Source: Thermogemmatispora sp. (GTDB taxonomy: Bacteria > Chloroflexota > Ktedonobacteria > Ktedonobacterales > Ktedonobacteraceae). Taken from it: 33,130 nucleotides of DNA. Each line of letters begins with the position of its first letter. The stretch's first letter is position 1. Shown piece after piece: positions 1 through 7,539 of the stretch. The position numbers and the translations under genes were made by a program. The notes beneath the pieces are model-generated. The model did no database searches, had not been told where the DNA came from, and worked only from the letters and a program-made list of their open reading frames with translations. The stretch spans positions 1 to 33,130 of the forward strand of contig NZ_JADGIA010000034.1 of NCBI RefSeq assembly GCF_019683635.1. Direction: 5' to 3'.

Positions 1-245
1 GCCTTGGCCCCCACGCTAGGATTCCCTCCTGCACCGAGGCCACGGGTCAGCTTATCGCCGATACGGATATGCTTCGGGGCTTGCGTCAACAGCAGGGCCT
101 GAGCATCGGTATTGACAGCGATGAACTCGATGCCCACCATATTGGCCTGAATCATGCGATTGACCGCGTTGCTGCCGCCGCCTCCCACCCCGATCACACG
201 GATCTGGGCGAAGCCTTCAACCTGATGTTGTCCCATTGATCCCAT
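1..245 (-). CDS. ftsZ: Cell division protein FtsZ, N-terminal 81 codons (runs off the left edge)
   Basis: Tubulin-like GTPase that polymerises into the Z ring on which the divisome assembles. The reverse strand reads a typical FtsZ N-terminus: a short leader, then an [17 protein letters not shown] segment (first beta strand and nucleotide-binding loop), then an [13 protein letters not shown] segment and [17 protein letters not shown], all hallmarks of the family. Two ATGs are close together (245 and 236). I chose 245 because a GGGGG tract lies about 10 bases upstream, whereas it is nearly 20 bases from the second. The remaining three quarters of the gene, including the GGGTGTG signature and the C-terminal FtsA-binding tail, are outside the window. 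It is the last visible gene of the dcw run, 183 bases downstream of ftsA. That gap (246-428) shows pyrimidine-rich plus-strand sequence and no convincing gene or promoter. Confidence 0.95.
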   Translation of the reverse strand, partial: MGSMGQHQVEGFAQIRVIGVGGGGSNAVNRMIQANMVGIEFIAVNTDAQALLLTQAPKHIRIGDKLTRGLGAGGNPSVGAK

Positions 246-428
246 ATATTCGTGGCCCCCTTTCGAGCCTGTCACAAGTTCTCTCGCTCCGCTCACCGCG
301 CATTTCCTCCCTCTCTCCACTCGCGCCCCCAGCCTTGCCCCCAGCGCCCGACCGCCCCTGACCAGAGCCAGGCCGGTCGGGCCGGATGCGCGGCCCGGGT
401 CTCGTCTCCTTTCACAGGCTCCCAAGAC

Positions 429-1664
429 TTACGGAATAAACGAACGTAGCCAGCGCCCGATGCGCGACAGCATAGTGCCGCGACCAGCCTGCTGCCCCTC
501 CTCTTCGTCGTATGTCAGCGACGAGTGAGTCAGGCCCCAGAGCAGCAAGCCGACAGCGGTCGCATAGGCTGGGCGACAGATCGAGTCGGCCAGGCCATGC
601 AGGCCAAGAGGGACGCCGATGCGCGCCGGCAGATCAAGGATTTGCCCGGCCAGCTCCAGGATACCCGGAAGCTCGGCAGTGCCACCCGTCAGCACCAGGC
701 CAGCGGGCAGCAGCCCATCGTAGCCCGACTTCTTAATTTCATCATGCACCATCTCGAAGAGTTCTTCAACACGCGCCTGGATGATCTCGGCCAGCAGCTT
801 GCGCGGCACAAGATCGTTACAATCTGGCATGAATTGCGCGAGATCGATCATATCATCGTCGTCGATAGCCGAAGGATCACAGTGCCCGTACGTTACCTTC
901 AGCTCTTCGGCAACGGCGAAAGGCAGGCGCAGGCCGATCGCAATATCGCTCGTAATCAGGTTGCCACCGATGGGCAAGACGACGGTATGCCAGATGGCGC
1001 CGTCAGTGTAGATGGCAATATCGGTGGTGCCACCGCCCACATCCACGAGCACCACCCCCAGATCAGTTTCGCCATCGGCCAGAACCGCCTCCCCCGAGGC
1101 CAGCGGCTCCAGCACCAGATCCTCAATCTCCACATGGGCCTTTTGGACACATTTAATCAGATTATGGATTGAAGAGACGGAGCCTGTGACGATATGCGTC
1201 TCTACCTCCAGGCGGAAGCCAGACATGCCAATGGGATTTTTAATGCCCTCCTGCCCATCAACGACATAACCGCGCGGAATGACGTGAATGATCTCGCGAT
1301 TGGCCGGAATGGCAATCGCCCGCGCCACTTCAATCGCCCGGCAAATATCATTCTGAACGATATCGCGATGGCTCGGAGTGATAGCAACGAAGCCTTTGCT
1401 GTTCTCCGATTCGATATGGCTGCCGGCAATGCCCACGTAGGCCGTGGTGATATGCTTGCCGGAGAGGCGCTCGGCACGGTCGATTGCTGCAGCGATCGAG
1501 GTGACTGTCTCCTCTATGTTGACCACCACCCCACGCCGCAAGCCCTGTGAAGGGCAGGTGCCAACGCCAACAATGTTCAGCTTCCCGTCGCGATCAAGTT
1601 CGCCAACGAGAACACAGACCTTTGTTGTTCCAACGTCGATTCCGACGATCACCCGCTCTTGCAC
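429..1664 (-). CDS. ftsA: Cell division protein FtsA
   Basis: Actin-like ATPase that tethers FtsZ filaments to the membrane and recruits later divisome proteins. The 411-residue product has the family's usual length. Its phosphate-1 loop is VGIDVGTTKVCVL near residue 8. An SHS2 (1C) subdomain lies around residues 80-190, phosphate-2 is VLVDVGGGTTDIAIY around residue 210, and an adenosine motif TGGTAELPG lies around residue 330. The last 14 residues (MLSRIGRWLRSFIP) form the amphipathic membrane-targeting helix expected of FtsA. The start is GTG at 1664-1662, preceded by GAGGAG about 8 bases upstream. It lies between ftsQ and ftsZ, the classical ftsQ-ftsA-ftsZ order. A 326-base untranslated stretch separates it from ftsQ. 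Confidence 0.96.
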   Translation of the reverse strand: MQERVIVGIDVGTTKVCVLVGELDRDGKLNIVGVGTCPSQGLRRGVVVNIEETVTSIAAAIDRAERLSGKHITTAYVGIAGSHIESENSKGFVAITPSHRDIVQNDICRAIEVARAIAIPANREIIHVIPRGYVVDGQEGIKNPIGMSGFRLEVETHIVTGSVSSIHNLIKCVQKAHVEIEDLVLEPLASGEAVLADGETDLGVVLVDVGGGTTDIAIYTDGAIWHTVVLPIGGNLITSDIAIGLRLPFAVAEELKVTYGHCDPSAIDDDDMIDLAQFMPDCNDLVPRKLLAEIIQARVEELFEMVHDEIKKSGYDGLLPAGLVLTGGTAELPGILELAGQILDLPARIGVPLGLHGLADSICRPAYATAVGLLLWGLTHSSLTYDEEEGQQAGRGTMLSRIGRWLRSFIP

Positions 1665-1990
1665 GATCTAGCTCCTCATCGGGCGGCATTGCTAGCTAGG
1701 GACACGCATCTGCGCTCACTTTCCTGTCTGCTTGCTTCTGTCCTCGCCTGCCCCGGCTCTTTCTTCCTCTGCTCTCTCCTCTCCCCATTGCCACGCTCAC
1801 TTAGCTCGCTGTTCACCGCGCTACCAGCTCGCTGCTCCCTTTCCTCCTTGCTACCTGCCCCTTTGCGCACCACGTGTCCATCAGAGACGCACTACAGACG
1901 TTATCAGTTTGAGATGACCATGCTTCCGCAGGATCAGGGGCGCCTACGCGGTGAGGCCGGGCCCGTCCGGTCCCGCTCGTTTTCTGCTGC
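1665..1990. other. Non-coding stretch between ftsQ and ftsA
   Basis: This 326-base interval holds no recognisable gene. Its plus strand is strongly pyrimidine-rich from about 1720 to 1870, so a transcript running from ftsQ into ftsA would carry a long purine-rich segment. Only the ftsA ribosome-binding site at the left end is identifiable. I found no convincing -35/-10 pair and no U-tailed hairpin. Short open frames on both strands here are low-complexity and resemble no family I know. Confidence 0.5.
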
Positions 1991-3133
1991 CTATGGCTGT
2001 AGAGTGTAGGCCACGTTCAGGCCAAAGCGCAGGTCGATCGTTGCCAGGTGAAGCCCCTTCTGCTGCGCCATGACGAGGATCTGCTGCAACTCGCGCAACC
2101 GGTTGGCCAGCGGGTTGACATCATCCGGCCCTCCAAGATAGGCTACCCAGCCGGCGGGGCTGACGATGACGAAGGTGGTGTGGCTCACCGTCTGCGGCTG
2201 CTGCGCGGAAGGGCCGGCATTGCTTACATATATTTTACTCTCATAGCGTAGTGTAAAATTGCTAATCCCCGTCAATACGGGTACCTCTTTAAAGACCTCC
2301 ACAGCAAAGGTGACTTCTGCGGCCTCCAGGTGCGCGCCAGGTCGAATGCCCGCAGTGACCTTCTGCGCACGCGCATCGATCACCGTCTGGAGCTGGCCGG
2401 CCTGGGGGGTACTGGTGGCCGCTGCCAGGACCATGCCGCTGCGGTCCACGCTATAGCTTCCCTGAGCGGTCTTCCAGAGCAGCACCGGTTGCCGCTCGTT
2501 CACCATGACCTGCAGTCGATCGGGCCAGTCGCGCTCGACGCTGGCACTGGCCACCAGTGGCAAGGCGGCAATGCGCTTGCTCAGGGCCGCCGTATCGACC
2601 AGGAAGAGGTTCTGGCCCTGCAGGCCCAGCTGTTGAATCTGGGCAATGAGGGCCTGGTTGTGCGTGCCAACCACCGTAATCTGTTGGATGCGAAAGGCGG
2701 GTCCTAGCAAGGCGAAGAGCAGCCCCGCCGGTACGAGCACCAACCCAAGCAGAGCCGCCAGGAGCTTGCGCCAGCGCTGACGCTGGCGAGCCTGCAGGCG
2801 GCTGCTCCTGCGGGGGATCGCGACCGAAGGCCCGGTCCCGGGCCGGGGCCGAGCCACCGGCGAGCGTATGGCCCGCATCTGTCCACTTGAGGCCCGCACG
2901 GCTGTCTGAGCGAGAGCGCGCGCTACGAGAGGGGAACCTTCCTGGCGCTGGCGCATGCGCCGCTGCTGGGCGCGTCGCTCCGCCATCGCCGTCCAGCCCG
3001 CCGGATGCACGATCTTTTGAGGTGTCGTCACCACCCGTTGTCGCGGCTGCTCCCCTCCGCCCCTCGCTGGCTCAGCGCGCCTGGTTTCCCAAAAAGCTAT
3101 TTGCTCTCGTATCTCTCCTCTATGCTCGGTCAT
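1991..3133 (-). CDS. ftsQ: Cell division protein FtsQ/DivIB
   Basis: Bitopic divisome protein that, with FtsL and FtsB/DivIC-type partners, controls septal peptidoglycan synthesis by FtsW-FtsI. The 380-residue product has three parts. First is an unusually long Arg/Gln/Pro-rich cytoplasmic tail of about 123 residues. A single transmembrane helix follows (about 124-147). Then comes an extracellular POTRA domain beginning FRIQQITVVGTHNQAL, followed by the FtsQ/DivIB domain (ERDWPDRLQVMVNERQPVLLW region). The start at 3133 is an ATG overlapping the murB stop as ATGA, with GGGAG five bases upstream. A GTG at 3145 also opens the frame but lacks a ribosome-binding site. The 4-base overlap implies translational coupling to murB. 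The long basic tail is unusual for the family. Confidence 0.93.
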   Translation of the reverse strand: MTEHRGEIREQIAFWETRRAEPARGGGEQPRQRVVTTPQKIVHPAGWTAMAERRAQQRRMRQRQEGSPLVARALAQTAVRASSGQMRAIRSPVARPRPGTGPSVAIPRRSSRLQARQRQRWRKLLAALLGLVLVPAGLLFALLGPAFRIQQITVVGTHNQALIAQIQQLGLQGQNLFLVDTAALSKRIAALPLVASASVERDWPDRLQVMVNERQPVLLWKTAQGSYSVDRSGMVLAAATSTPQAGQLQTVIDARAQKVTAGIRPGAHLEAAEVTFAVEVFKEVPVLTGISNFTLRYESKIYVSNAGPSAQQPQTVSHTTFVIVSPAGWVAYLGGPDDVNPLANRLRELQQILVMAQQKGLHLATIDLRFGLNVAYTLQP

Positions 3134-4170
3134 GCTATCTCCCACTCGCCGCGCAGTTCGACCTCCAGCTCCAGCTCCACGCCGAACCGCTCTCGTACAC
3201 GATGGCGCGCCTCCCTGATCAGGGTTGCAATATCTGCTGCGCGCGCACCTCCCAGGTTGACGATAAAGTTGGCATGCCGCTCGGAGATACAGGCGCGTCC
3301 ACAGCAGAGGCCTTTAGCGCCGGCTTGCTCGATAAGCCGTCCTGCATAGTCACCAGGAGGATTCTTGAAAATCGAGCCAGCGCTCGGCTGCGGTGGCTGT
3401 GTCCGCTTGCGATGCTGCCTGTACTCCTCGATCAGGGCGCGCAGTTTGCCCGGATCGTCACGCCGCAGGCGAATGGCCAGCAGCAGGACGATCTCCGCCG
3501 GCTCGATGAGCGCGCGTGGAGCTGGTTGTGGATAGCCACGCTCATCGAAGGTGATCTGGCGCCCCGCCCGGAAGCGACTATGACGATAGCTTAGCTCCAG
3601 CTCAGCACGCTTGTAGCGCCGGAGCAGCGGCTCGCCCTCCTCAGCGCTCTCCCCTTCCGCCAGGGCCAGGGCAGGGCGCACATCGAGCACCTCCACCCAT
3701 TCGAGCACCTGCGACAGATCTCGCTGATGGGCCCCGGCATTGCTGACCACGCCCCCTCCCAGTGTCCCGGGAATACCAGGGCCAAACTCCAGTCCTCCCC
3801 ATCCCTGAGCCGCCAGCTCGTTGAGCAGCTTCGGCCAGCTGACGCCGGCCTCCGCGTAGAGCAGGGCCGAACCGTCCTCTCGCTCCGCCAGGCGGTAATC
3901 GCTGAGGGCAATGCGCGCCACAATGCCGCGCACACCTGCATCTCCAAAGAGGACGTTGGTGCCATTGCCCACCACCAGCAGTGGCCAGCGCTCCGCCAGA
4001 CAGCGGCGTACGAGCCACAGCAGCTCGTCGCGCGTCTCCAGCGAGAGCCAGAGATCTGCCGGGCCTCCAACTCCAAAGGTGCAGTGACGTGCCAGCGGCT
4101 CATGCAAGCGTAGCCGCCTACCGAAGCGTGGCAGGAGCGCGGCGTATGCGCTCTCCGCATCAAATGTCAT
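3130..4170 (-). CDS. murB: UDP-N-acetylenolpyruvoylglucosamine reductase MurB
   Basis: FAD- and NADPH-dependent cytoplasmic enzyme that reduces UDP-GlcNAc-enolpyruvate to UDP-MurNAc, the second step of peptidoglycan precursor synthesis. Visible motifs are the FAD-binding HCTFGVGGPADLW and LLVVGNGTNVLFGDAGVRG, then EFGPGIPGTLGGGVVSNAGAH, SYRHSRFR, and GSIFKNPPGDYAGRLIEQAG. The Ser of GSIFKNP is the expected proton donor. The tail RACISERHANFIVNLGG resembles the type II (Gram-positive-like) MurB tail. Three in-frame ATGs are possible: 4236, 4182 and 4170. I chose 4170 because GGAAG lies five bases upstream and about 36 residues then precede the GG of the FAD motif, close to the usual length. 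The frame is open to 4236. The stop overlaps the ftsQ start by four bases. Confidence 0.93.
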   Translation of the reverse strand: MTFDAESAYAALLPRFGRRLRLHEPLARHCTFGVGGPADLWLSLETRDELLWLVRRCLAERWPLLVVGNGTNVLFGDAGVRGIVARIALSDYRLAEREDGSALLYAEAGVSWPKLLNELAAQGWGGLEFGPGIPGTLGGGVVSNAGAHQRDLSQVLEWVEVLDVRPALALAEGESAEEGEPLLRRYKRAELELSYRHSRFRAGRQITFDERGYPQPAPRALIEPAEIVLLLAIRLRRDDPGKLRALIEEYRQHRKRTQPPQPSAGSIFKNPPGDYAGRLIEQAGAKGLCCGRACISERHANFIVNLGGARAADIATLIREARHRVRERFGVELELEVELRGEWEIA

Positions 4171-4341
4171 TGTCGCTTCCATTCTCCATTCTTTTGCCAG
4201 GTTTTGAATCAATTTGCCAGGAAGGGTGACCCCCATCCACCTCGCCCCGTTCTCCAGGATTGCGCCGGGTCCATTCCCTCCGTGTCTGGTTTTGCTCCAG
4301 GCTGTCCCGCTTTGTCTCCCGACCCTATCTACGCCAGGCCC

Positions 4342-5946
4342 TTATCCCTGGTGATGACTCTGGCCACCTTCTCCTAGCAGCTGTTCGGTCACGAGATAGA
4401 TGTCGCCAGCTCCCATGATGAGCACAAGGTCGCCGTCGCCTAAGAGGGAGCGCAGTTTAGCCTCCGTCTGCGCTCGATCGCCTCCGTAGAGAACCTGGCG
4501 CCCTTCCCCGCTGAAGCGCGGACGCTGGGCCAGGGCTACCGCCAGGTCGCGGGCGTGAACGAGGCCTGTATCGCGCTCGCGCGCCGGAAAGATGTCGCTG
4601 ATGACGACGACATCGGCCTCATCAAAGGCTTCTACAAATTGTTCAAAGAAGACTTTCGTCCGGCTATACATATGGGGTTGATAGACAGCGATAAGGCGCC
4701 GCTGCGGATAGCGCTGGCGCGCCGCTGCCAGTGTCGCTGCGATGGCCGTGGGATGATGGGCGTAGTCATCGATGAGGATGACATCACATGTCCGCCCGGC
4801 AAGCAGCAACGGCCCTTGATGGCGTATTTCAAAACGGCGTCTGCTGCCACGGAAGCCCTCCAGCGCTCGTTTGATGGCCTCTTCAGAGACGCCCAGGCTC
4901 TGAGCTGCCGCGATGGCTCCCAGGGCGTTCTGCACATTATGCAGGCCAGGTACGTGCAAGGCGATCTTCTCTCCCCCAAAGAGGGAGCGCGCCTGACTGG
5001 CAGCGCCTCGGCTTCCTTCGGCATACAAGCGCACTCGAAAGCTGGTTTCTCCTTCCAGCTTTAGATCATGGGCCTCGAAAAGTAGGGGGCTTTCTCCTTT
5101 AACTGTAATAGACGTTAGCTGCTCAGCCTTTTCTCGTATGGCTTCGGCGGCCACGGTATAGAAGATGGTGCGACCCGCCCAGTGGCCCAGGCGCGCGCGC
5201 AGCTCCAGGCAGCCGGGGCTGTCGGCGTTCATGACCAGGGTAGGAGGCAGCGGCCAGCGCTCGCTCAGATCCATGCCCTGGATGAAGTGTGTGAAAGCCT
5301 GCAAAAATGCCTCATAGTCAGCAAAGAATTCAGGGTGCTCATATTCAATCGAGGTAACGACGGTCAGACGCGGATGGTAGTGCCAGAAGTTATGGTTGAA
5401 CTCGTCGGCCTCGTTGACGAAAAAGTGGCTCTGGCCCAGGCGATAGTTGGCCCCCAAGGCCGGTACCACCGCGCCGATGACGCAGGTGGGATCAAGCCCG
5501 CCCTCGATCAGCATCAGGGCCAGCAGGGAGGTGGTCGTCCCCTTGCCGTGGACGCCACAAACCGAGAGCAGGCAGTAATCGCGGGTGAGAGCGCCTAGCA
5601 GCTCCTGCCAGGTCACCACAGGCAGGCCCTGCTGCCGGGCAGCGACCAGCTCCTTGTGATCCGGCTCCACAGCCAGCACAGCGGGCGTAATGATGAGCGC
5701 CTCCTGCCCTTGCAGATGCTGCGCGCTGTGACCGATGGTCACGTTGATCCCTGCAGCGGCCAGCTCGCGGGTGGTCGCCGATGGGGTCCGATCGCAGCCG
5801 CTGACCGTGGCCCCAGTGGTCTGCGCCAGGCGCGCCAGCGCCGAAATGCCCTGACCCCCAATCCCCATGAAATGTAAGCGCCTGCTCAGCAGAGCACGCA
5901 GCTCGGCCTGCCGGTCTTGCGCGATCGCTTCGGACTCGGTATTCAT
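4342..5946 (-). CDS. murC: UDP-N-acetylmuramate--L-alanine ligase MurC (variant P-loop)
   Basis: ATP-dependent cytoplasmic ligase that adds L-alanine to UDP-MurNAc. The N-terminal Rossmann motif LHFMGIGGQGISALARLA is diagnostic of MurC/Mpl. The central ATPase domain has a P-loop CGVHGKGTTTS, about residues 130-140, where MurC normally reads GTHGKTTT. The residue after the Lys is Gly, as in FolC (GKGS). A NEADEFNHNF segment and an IEYEHPEFF segment replace the usual N-E-x-D-H pattern and look somewhat Mpl-like. The C-terminal domain has DDYAHHPT and YQPHMYSRTK. I chose ATG 5946, about 25 residues before the Rossmann motif. ATG 5973 and TTG 6006 are in frame, and none has a strong ribosome-binding site. 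Position between murG and murB supports MurC over Mpl. Confidence 0.9.
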   Translation of the reverse strand: MNTESEAIAQDRQAELRALLSRRLHFMGIGGQGISALARLAQTTGATVSGCDRTPSATTRELAAAGINVTIGHSAQHLQGQEALIITPAVLAVEPDHKELVAARQQGLPVVTWQELLGALTRDYCLLSVCGVHGKGTTTSLLALMLIEGGLDPTCVIGAVVPALGANYRLGQSHFFVNEADEFNHNFWHYHPRLTVVTSIEYEHPEFFADYEAFLQAFTHFIQGMDLSERWPLPPTLVMNADSPGCLELRARLGHWAGRTIFYTVAAEAIREKAEQLTSITVKGESPLLFEAHDLKLEGETSFRVRLYAEGSRGAASQARSLFGGEKIALHVPGLHNVQNALGAIAAAQSLGVSEEAIKRALEGFRGSRRRFEIRHQGPLLLAGRTCDVILIDDYAHHPTAIAATLAAARQRYPQRRLIAVYQPHMYSRTKVFFEQFVEAFDEADVVVISDIFPARERDTGLVHARDLAVALAQRPRFSGEGRQVLYGGDRAQTEAKLRSLLGDGDLVLIMGAGDIYLVTEQLLGEGGQSHHQG

Positions 5947-6099
5947 CGTCGGCTTTCTCTCTGCTCTCTCCATCGCAGCCTGTCTCTTTAGACGGTAGGT
6001 TGTCAATAAGTGTCACAGCGGGGCGGGAGGATGGCCCGCACGTTGGTTAGTGTTTCGCCAGCTCGCCCGCTCTGGTTCAATTAGCCCTGGCTCCTGGCT

Positions 6100-7254
6100 T
6101 CAACAGAGGCTGGCCTGCTCCTCGCGCATGGGAGCCACGCCTGCCAGACGAGCCACTGCCTCGGCGATGGCCTCGGTTGCATCTGGCCGCGCCAGGGAGC
6201 TGACCGCCCGTACCATTGCCTCACGATAGGTCGGGTTGGTCAGCAAAGTCTCGACGTGGCCGGCCAGCACCTGGGGCGTGAGATCGTCGTTGCGCACTAC
6301 CAGCGCCGCTCGACGACGCCCGAACATGGCCGCATTGGCCTCCTGGGGCGAGGAGCCGATTGCTGGGGGTAGCGGCACCAGGATGCTCGGCTTACCCAAG
6401 ATCGCCAGCTCGCTGAGGGTGGCCGCTCCGGCGCGGCAGACCACTACATCCGCCGCTTGCAGGGCCAGGGCCATTTCTTCATCCAGATAGGGTACCAGAC
6501 GGTAGCGTCCCCTCTGTCCCTCGGTAAGCGCTGCCAGTGTGCGCTGGGCCAGGGTCTCCGTCTCCTGGAAGAGCTTTTTCCCGCTGATGTGCAAGACCTG
6601 GCAGCGCTCCAGAAGGGCGGGCAAGGCCCGACAGGTAACCTGATTCAGGTGGCGCGCCCCCTGACTGCCGCCGGTCACCAGCAGCAGCGGACAGAGCGGG
6701 TCGAGGCCCAGTTGTTGACGAGCCTGCTCGACCGACACCCGGCGCACGTCCAGGATCGCCTGGCGCACCGGGTTGCCCACATGGAGGGTCTTGCGCGCCG
6801 GGAAATAGACCCGCGAATCTTCAAAGGCCAGCGAGATACATGTCGCCAGCGGCGCTAATAAGCGATTTGACAGGTTCGCAGGCACGTCTTGCTGATGCAT
6901 CAGCAAAGGCACACGATGCAGCCAGGCGGCCAGACCAGCCGGCACAGCCACATAGCCGCCGCTGGTAAAGACTACCTGCGGGCGGAAGCGACGCACCACG
7001 CCGATCGCCTGCACAATACCCACGGGAACACGTGCCAGCCCCGTGACTGTGCGCCAGGAGACATAGCGCGCCAGCTTGCCCGCCTTGACGGTTACGAAAG
7101 GCAAACCGGCAGCTGGAGCCAGTTCGGCCTCCAGTCCATCATCGCTTCCCAAATAAAGGATCTCCGCCTGAAAAGTTCGCTGTAGCTGCGTCGCCACCGC
7201 CAGTGCAGGATAGATATGCCCGCCGGTGCCGCCGCCCGAGACCAGTATCCTCAT
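6100..7254 (-). CDS. murG: Lipid II synthase MurG (GT28 GlcNAc transferase)
   Basis: Membrane-associated glycosyltransferase that adds GlcNAc from UDP-GlcNAc to lipid I, making lipid II on the cytoplasmic face. The 384 residues start with the N-terminal GT28 loop ILVSGGGTGGHIYPALAVA. Further motifs are TSGGYVAVP, a glycine-rich VTGGSQGARHLN around residue 195, and the donor-binding CRAGAATLSELAILGKPSILVPLP segment, which continues into a QEANA motif. This is the complete set expected. The acceptor-side motif reads HQQD where E. coli has HEQN. The start ATG has TAGG about eight bases upstream. Downstream, 93-150 bases separate it from murC depending on the murC start. Upstream, 285 bases separate it from ftsW; these hold only short unconvincing frames and one hairpin. 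Confidence 0.95.
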   Translation of the reverse strand: MRILVSGGGTGGHIYPALAVATQLQRTFQAEILYLGSDDGLEAELAPAAGLPFVTVKAGKLARYVSWRTVTGLARVPVGIVQAIGVVRRFRPQVVFTSGGYVAVPAGLAAWLHRVPLLMHQQDVPANLSNRLLAPLATCISLAFEDSRVYFPARKTLHVGNPVRQAILDVRRVSVEQARQQLGLDPLCPLLLVTGGSQGARHLNQVTCRALPALLERCQVLHISGKKLFQETETLAQRTLAALTEGQRGRYRLVPYLDEEMALALQAADVVVCRAGAATLSELAILGKPSILVPLPPAIGSSPQEANAAMFGRRRAALVVRNDDLTPQVLAGHVETLLTNPTYREAMVRAVSSLARPDATEAIAEAVARLAGVAPMREEQASLC

Positions 7255-7539
7255 ACACTGCCTACCAGAAGAAGAAAAGTTTCTCGCCGGAGAAGCTAGC
7301 CATCAGCAGGCCGGCCTGGCACCGATCTCCATGCGGGCCAGGCCCCCGACACGCTACTGGTTTCCACCCCCGGCGGCATCATTTTGATAGAGTCACGCGA
7401 GAGTATCCTCGCTTTTTCTTTCATCAACAAAAAGAGCATGACCTGTGTTGACCATTCAAAAGCCGCTCGCGACCACAAGGAGATGAGACCTTGCAGTCTC
7501 CTCCTCAACGAGCATTCAGTCAGCGATGACCCCAGTCGC

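Noticed and set aside
1676-1873. A 65-codon minus-strand frame between ftsQ and ftsA
   Set aside because: Low-complexity Glu/Arg/Ser sequence from a purine-rich stretch, without a clear start signal.
7479-7504. Hairpin GGAG-(AT)-GAGAC / GTCTC-CTCC downstream of ftsW considered as a terminator
   Set aside because: No T-run follows on the minus strand, and murG continues in the same direction, so termination here is doubtful.
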